DNA of 64,000 nt. Source: CCMP332 sp040218795. GTDB taxonomy: Bacteria; Bacteroidota; Bacteroidia; Cytophagales; CCMP332. The DNA lies in assembly GCA_040218795.1 (NCBI GenBank), contig JAVJQT010000001.1:1-64000 (forward strand), read 5' to 3'. Below the pieces are notes generated by a model. That model ran no database searches. It worked only from the letters and a program-made list of their open reading frames with translations, and was not told where the DNA came from. The position numbers were made by a program, and so were the translations under genes. The number at the start of each line of letters is the position of its first letter. Position 1 is the first letter of the stretch. Of this stretch, positions 61,201-64,000 are shown one piece after another.

Positions 61201-63169
61201 AGGATGGTCACAAAGCGTTTATGGTCAGTTCATAGACAATGAATATTCCGGGGGCTTGCGATTAAACAATTCCAGCAGAGAATTTGAATTTCTGGATTTT
61301 TCATCGGATCTGGAATTGCGTTTTGCAGGCCAAAAAGCTAATTATAGAGATACGACTTTAATTAAAATTGGCAATGCTCTTTTGAGAAAAAATTCTAATC
61401 TGGAAGCGCGTTCTTGTGCTGCAAACCGAATGCTTTTAGTGCGAATAAGTGGTCAAACCGGACAACCATACAGAGATCTTTCTCCCTGGGACATACGTAA
61501 TTGCGGTATCCAACCATTTGGTGTTCGTCAGTTTACCAATGTGGATATTCGGGTGGATAGCCTGGAAACCAGCCTGTTGAACTACATCAATGAAACCAAT
61601 CCTGATGATTATATCATGCTCATGGCGCATGGACTTATCAATTTTAACACCTTGAGCTCAGCTTTGAGGGACACCTTGTCCTCTTTTGGTATTGATACTG
61701 TAATATGGGATGACCTGGAGCGCTTTGAGCCTTTTTTGTATTTGGGTCGGAAAAACTGGAACGGTTCATTTTATATTCGAGGAGATACTACTTTAATTCA
61801 GCCTATTGATTCACAGGTAGTTGATTTGCCCTATACATTAACTGAAACATATAGAAATGGTAGAACAACAAGCGTAAGAATTGGCCCGGCAAAATCCTGG
61901 TCAAGCCTTGATTTTGATATCCTAAAAGAGCAAAATGATATTAATCGTGTCGACCTTTTTGGATTAAATAATAATGGTAATGAAGAATTGATTTTTTCCA
62001 ATCTGACCGAAGGCCTAACAGACTTATCAAGTATAGATGCAGATACTTATCCCAACATCTTTTTAACGTCATATTTTGAGGACAGTATTGATAGAAGCCC
62101 TGCACAGTTAAAACAATGGACTGTAATCTATGAAGGAACGGCTGAGGGCCTTATTGATCCCTTGGCTTTTGGAATTGACTATTACCAAAATATTTCAATT
62201 CAGGAAGGGGATACATTAAAGTTGGATTTTAGTTTTAAAAATATTTCTGAATTTGATTTTACAGATTCACTGAGGGTTACATTTTCAATTAATGAAACCA
62301 TTAATTCTGAAATATATATTGATCCTCCAAAATCCGGTGATTCAAGTATTTTCTATTATGAATTGATAACAAGTGGTTTAATTGGTGATTTTACGCTTCG
62401 AACCTTTGTAAACCCTTATGATGAAAGCGAATTATTTTATGATAACAATATTCTTGAGACTGATTTTAACGTTTTTGGCGATCAGACCCCACCTTTAATC
62501 TCGGCCACTTTCGATGGAATTCGAATTGTAAACAATGATGTTGTGGCTTACAATACCGAAATTAAAATCAGTCTTCAGGATGAAAACCCCTATCTGAAAA
62601 TAATAGACTCTTCAGCCATCTTTTTTGAGTTATACAAAACGGAAGACTTTGTCGATTCACTACTTAGCATTGCCAATGAGAACATTTTGATCATTCCTCA
62701 AACAAATACAGAAAATTTTCAATTATTCATTCTTCCCGATAGTTTGTACGACGGAGAATATAAATTGGAATTCAATGGCAGAGATGCAAGCGGTAACCTT
62801 GCGGGCGTATTTCCAAAGGTGATTGAATTTCAGGTTCAATCGGCCATTCCAAGTCAATATGATGAAATCAGCATATTTCCTAATCCATTTAATTCCTCAC
62901 TTAATATTACCTTCAATTTAAGCGGTAAGGATAAGCCTGATCATTTTGAGATTTCTTTTTATGATCTGCAAGGTAAAAATGTGTTTAGAAAGGATATAAC
63001 TGAACAAATTAAATTGGGGAATAATAAAATTGAATTCTGGAGCACAGAAAATTCCAATAAAGTACGACTCCGACCCGGGATGTATATTTATCGAATACAA
63101 GTTGAAGGCAATGGTTCAAGTGGCTTACTTTCAGAACCTTTGGTAGGGAAAATACTATTTAATCCCTGA
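58223..63169 (+). CDS. C25-family protease with T9SS sorting domain (PorU2-like)
   Basis: 1648-aa secreted protein starting at TTG. Signal peptide about 1-20 (ending SVLA), then a beta-rich pro-region to about 365. The peptidase C25 (gingipain-type) domain spans about 366-770 with catalytic His628 in MYGHSS and Cys663 in INGCETG, and ends with LQGDPALRI. Beta-sandwich segments follow, including a CARDB-like part (about 850-890, ending SDEVNNIATYN), and a T9SS type A sorting domain at about 1550-1648 (IFPNPFNSS). PorU-type sortases cleave the sorting domains of T9SS cargo; the size and own sorting domain suggest the PorU2 group rather than canonical PorU. No other T9SS core gene is visible. 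It overlaps folA by 11 bases. Confidence 0.85.
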   Translation: MKVLINIFLLIAVQFSVLASNPWMDYSMSYFKIKVAKDALYKLDQNDLSSTLASAGFNISTIDSSKWAIFHRGQEIAIHYENGDIYFYGKRNNASLDTGLYFEGGLANPYLNMFSDSSAYFLTWYVDARTGKRFANSNVSNPINTDYHFANAHWEPNSYRYNPGENYNSDNSALLYMGSFQPGEGWTGAYSTSSMQMQIDSIANFSSTGPAPVLDVRLIAEGKSNNSSSISLGNNNPRVWNSNVFKNEAGPIKIDGEILASDIENNSLKIDAAVNSGAFSPVHAELYYPQNIGMFGLQSKVFILDSVIGNEISFSIDDLNINSSNDVFAIDISDPLNHRFCETSYNSLLGELNVEINNANALKRRILICLRSSISTISDINYRNYQNLSNPDQDFIMVYPSQFDSAVQLYHDFRSSSQGGNYQPLKIEIEEVFDQFSFGESSPVGIRELCRYMHNNSSASSNYLFLIGKGLFFNQLVRINNVFYIYRFNPELFTYKNLVPTFGYPGGDWPYVMNFNSQNPNEIAFGVGRIASRTPEQVLDYLDKIKEFEDPVNNGLWRKRMLHLSGGVTELEIQRFYNHVNQFKTIAEAPFLGAEVQTINKTEPAGVQTIFIDTVINRGISLLTMYGHSSAQFNDIEIGDVNDPNLNYNNSEGQYPMFIINGCETGRIYETFESWAQNWINVPAKGASLMLAHSFDGFDPILKFYTEHFYKTAFSDSLYFGKPVGDILTKSSNNFKDEYTAFYGKFIQSQLELMTLQGDPALRISGGLGQADYAIDQSGISAQSFDGTAITTNTDSFQLQIPLENLGRFSDEFVGILVERQSPVSSIFDTVYIPSFGYSDTVFYTIYNYPDNLSLGGLNEFSIRLDPGNFISESDEVNNIATYNLLLPVQYVRNISPINYGIVSNSSIPLVSSAQLPEGVSSIIYQYELDTSYLFDSPFKKAFQYQSGNTGIWNLELPIQSLSDTSVYFWRSKKLEDTIWSRSSFTYIQGSKSGWSQSVYGQFIDNEYSGGLRLNNSSREFEFLDFSSDLELRFAGQKANYRDTTLIKIGNALLRKNSNLEARSCAANRMLLVRISGQTGQPYRDLSPWDIRNCGIQPFGVRQFTNVDIRVDSLETSLLNYINETNPDDYIMLMAHGLINFNTLSSALRDTLSSFGIDTVIWDDLERFEPFLYLGRKNWNGSFYIRGDTTLIQPIDSQVVDLPYTLTETYRNGRTTSVRIGPAKSWSSLDFDILKEQNDINRVDLFGLNNNGNEELIFSNLTEGLTDLSSIDADTYPNIFLTSYFEDSIDRSPAQLKQWTVIYEGTAEGLIDPLAFGIDYYQNISIQEGDTLKLDFSFKNISEFDFTDSLRVTFSINETINSEIYIDPPKSGDSSIFYYELITSGLIGDFTLRTFVNPYDESELFYDNNILETDFNVFGDQTPPLISATFDGIRIVNNDVVAYNTEIKISLQDENPYLKIIDSSAIFFELYKTEDFVDSLLSIANENILIIPQTNTENFQLFILPDSLYDGEYKLEFNGRDASGNLAGVFPKVIEFQVQSAIPSQYDEISIFPNPFNSSLNITFNLSGKDKPDHFEISFYDLQGKNVFRKDITEQIKLGNNKIEFWSTENSNKVRLRPGMYIYRIQVEGNGSSGLLSEPLVGKILFNP

Positions 63170-63653
63170 TCTTTTCATAGACTAAAAAAGTATAGTCATA
63201 AGGGTTTTTTTCATCAGAACTGTTCTTTTTTGAAGAGATCAGTTGCCATCTTTCTCCCGGTTCAGGGAAGTAAGTATCTCCCTCAAAAATACCGTGAATG
63301 CGGGTTAGATAAATCCTGTCGGCTATAGACAATGACTGTTTATAAATACTCGCCCCTCCAATTATAAATACTTCATCGTCTCCCTGAATGGAAGCCCATT
63401 TTAGAGCTTTTTCTATGGAATCGAAAACCTCTGTTCCTTCAGGTTTATAGTTATCTCTTTTGCTAACGATGATATTCGTTCTGTACTTCAATGGTTTGCC
63501 GAGAGATTCAAAGGTCTTTCTTCCCATAATTATAATATGACCTTTCGTTTTTTCTTTGAAATAGCGGAAGTCGGCTGGCATATGCCAAACCAATTCATTG
63601 TTTTTTCCAATTACATTGTTTTCGGAAGCTGCTACAATCATTGAAACTTTCAT
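63159..63653 (-). CDS. folA: Dihydrofolate reductase
   Basis: 164-aa enzyme reducing dihydrofolate with NADPH. The active-site Asp28 lies in LVWHMPADFRYFK, the cofactor loop is IIMGRKTFESLGKPL, and VFIIGGASIYKQSL is the second nucleotide motif. The length is standard. It overlaps the stop of fmt by 4 bases (ATGA), so the two are translationally coupled. Confidence 0.94.
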   Translation of the reverse strand: MKVSMIVAASENNVIGKNNELVWHMPADFRYFKEKTKGHIIIMGRKTFESLGKPLKYRTNIIVSKRDNYKPEGTEVFDSIEKALKWASIQGDDEVFIIGGASIYKQSLSIADRIYLTRIHGIFEGDTYFPEPGERWQLISSKKNSSDEKNPYDYTFLVYEKIRD

Positions 63654-64000
63654 ATCTTAAACCCCTTTAATAAATCCTCCACTTTCATTCTTTTCTTACT
63701 TTCCAGTTGAACATCCTTTAGCCAAATTATGCCATCACTACAATAGAAACCCAATTTGGTTTTATTATCAGTAATTGTTTTACCAGAAGGCAAATTGTGC
63801 TTTGTTTTTTCTTTCTCGGCCCAGTAAACTTTTAGTTTTTTATCATCAATTCTGGTCCATGCACAAGGGAAAGGCGACATACCCCGTATAAAATTGTATA
63901 GCTCATCGCAATCACAATTCCAGTCAATTTCGCTTGTTTCTTTAAATATTTTAGGTGCTTTAGGGTCTTTATCCGAAAAGTTTTGTTCAAAGGTCTCAAC
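63650..64000 (-). CDS. fmt: Methionyl-tRNA formyltransferase, 3' part (5' end outside window)
   Basis: The frame is open to the end of the window, so only the C-terminal 116 residues are seen. They include APKIFKETSEIDWN and the family sequence NFIRGMSPFPCAWT, followed by the C-terminal tRNA-binding domain. Fmt formylates the initiator Met-tRNA. The apparent ATG at 63880 is an internal methionine, not the start. Confidence 0.92.
   Translation of the reverse strand, partial: VETFEQNFSDKDPKAPKIFKETSEIDWNCDCDELYNFIRGMSPFPCAWTRIDDKKLKVYWAEKEKTKHNLPSGKTITDNKTKLGFYCSDGIIWLKDVQLESKKRMKVEDLLKGFKI

Noticed and set aside
63650..63880. A separate 76-aa gene at the window end
   Set aside because: The frame continues upstream to the window edge with clear methionyl-tRNA formyltransferase sequence, so it is the 3' part of fmt.

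Overview
The window is a chromosomal stretch of a low-GC member of the Bacteroidota, most likely a free-living Cytophagales-type bacterium. Evidence: seven proteins end in a type IX secretion (T9SS) sorting domain with an FPNP-type signature; DUF5686, DUF6090, DUF2911 and PspC/GIN-domain families are present; start codons lack Shine-Dalgarno sites; and several intergenic regions match the Bacteroidota promoter pattern TTTG-N19/20-TAnnTTTG. I could not fix a genus.

Layout. 1-180: 5S rRNA and terminator, the end of an rRNA operon. 256-5826: a four-helix membrane protein and the two topoisomerase IV subunits (parE, parC), with an opposing small lipoprotein between them. 5895-32913: a 27-kb array of six giant secreted proteins, all on the minus strand, five of them followed by their own hairpin terminator and the sixth sharing a two-way hairpin with parC. 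They are mosaics of CARDB-like, fibronectin III, MAM, Ig-like and PKD modules ending in T9SS sorting domains, with gene-specific N-termini (beta-helix plus glycine-rich domain, LamG, P-domain). They have clearly exchanged and duplicated segments. 33017-34119: peptidase E and an unknown gene. 34193-41668: SanA-like protein, DUF5686 outer-membrane protein, TPR lipoprotein, then the translation cluster thrS-infC-rpmI-rplT, where infC begins at an ATT codon. 41996-46147: DUF2911 protein and an AddA/RecB-like helicase-nuclease.

46134-52616 is an accessory stretch on the minus strand: an Xre/RES toxin-antitoxin pair with a visible promoter and operator-like dyad, a tightly linked GNAT acetyltransferase, an unknown secreted protein, a sulfotransferase, a DUF6090 protein, an AlkD-like glycosylase, a methyltransferase and two VOC proteins. 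52644-57983: priA, then a PspC/GIN membrane protein translationally coupled to a PadR repressor with a near-consensus promoter. 58223-63169: a 1648-aa C25 (gingipain-type) protease that itself carries a T9SS sorting domain and resembles PorU2-type sortases. 63159-64000: folA and the 3' part of fmt.

Functionally the window joins housekeeping genes (translation initiation, DNA topology, replication restart, folate/formyl-Met) with a surface-protein programme: a six-member secreted adhesin-like family and a candidate T9SS protease. The most unusual part is the modular six-gene array, including a domain resembling the glycine-rich domain of animal ALK/LTK receptors and a paired 12-bp direct repeat at one promoter.
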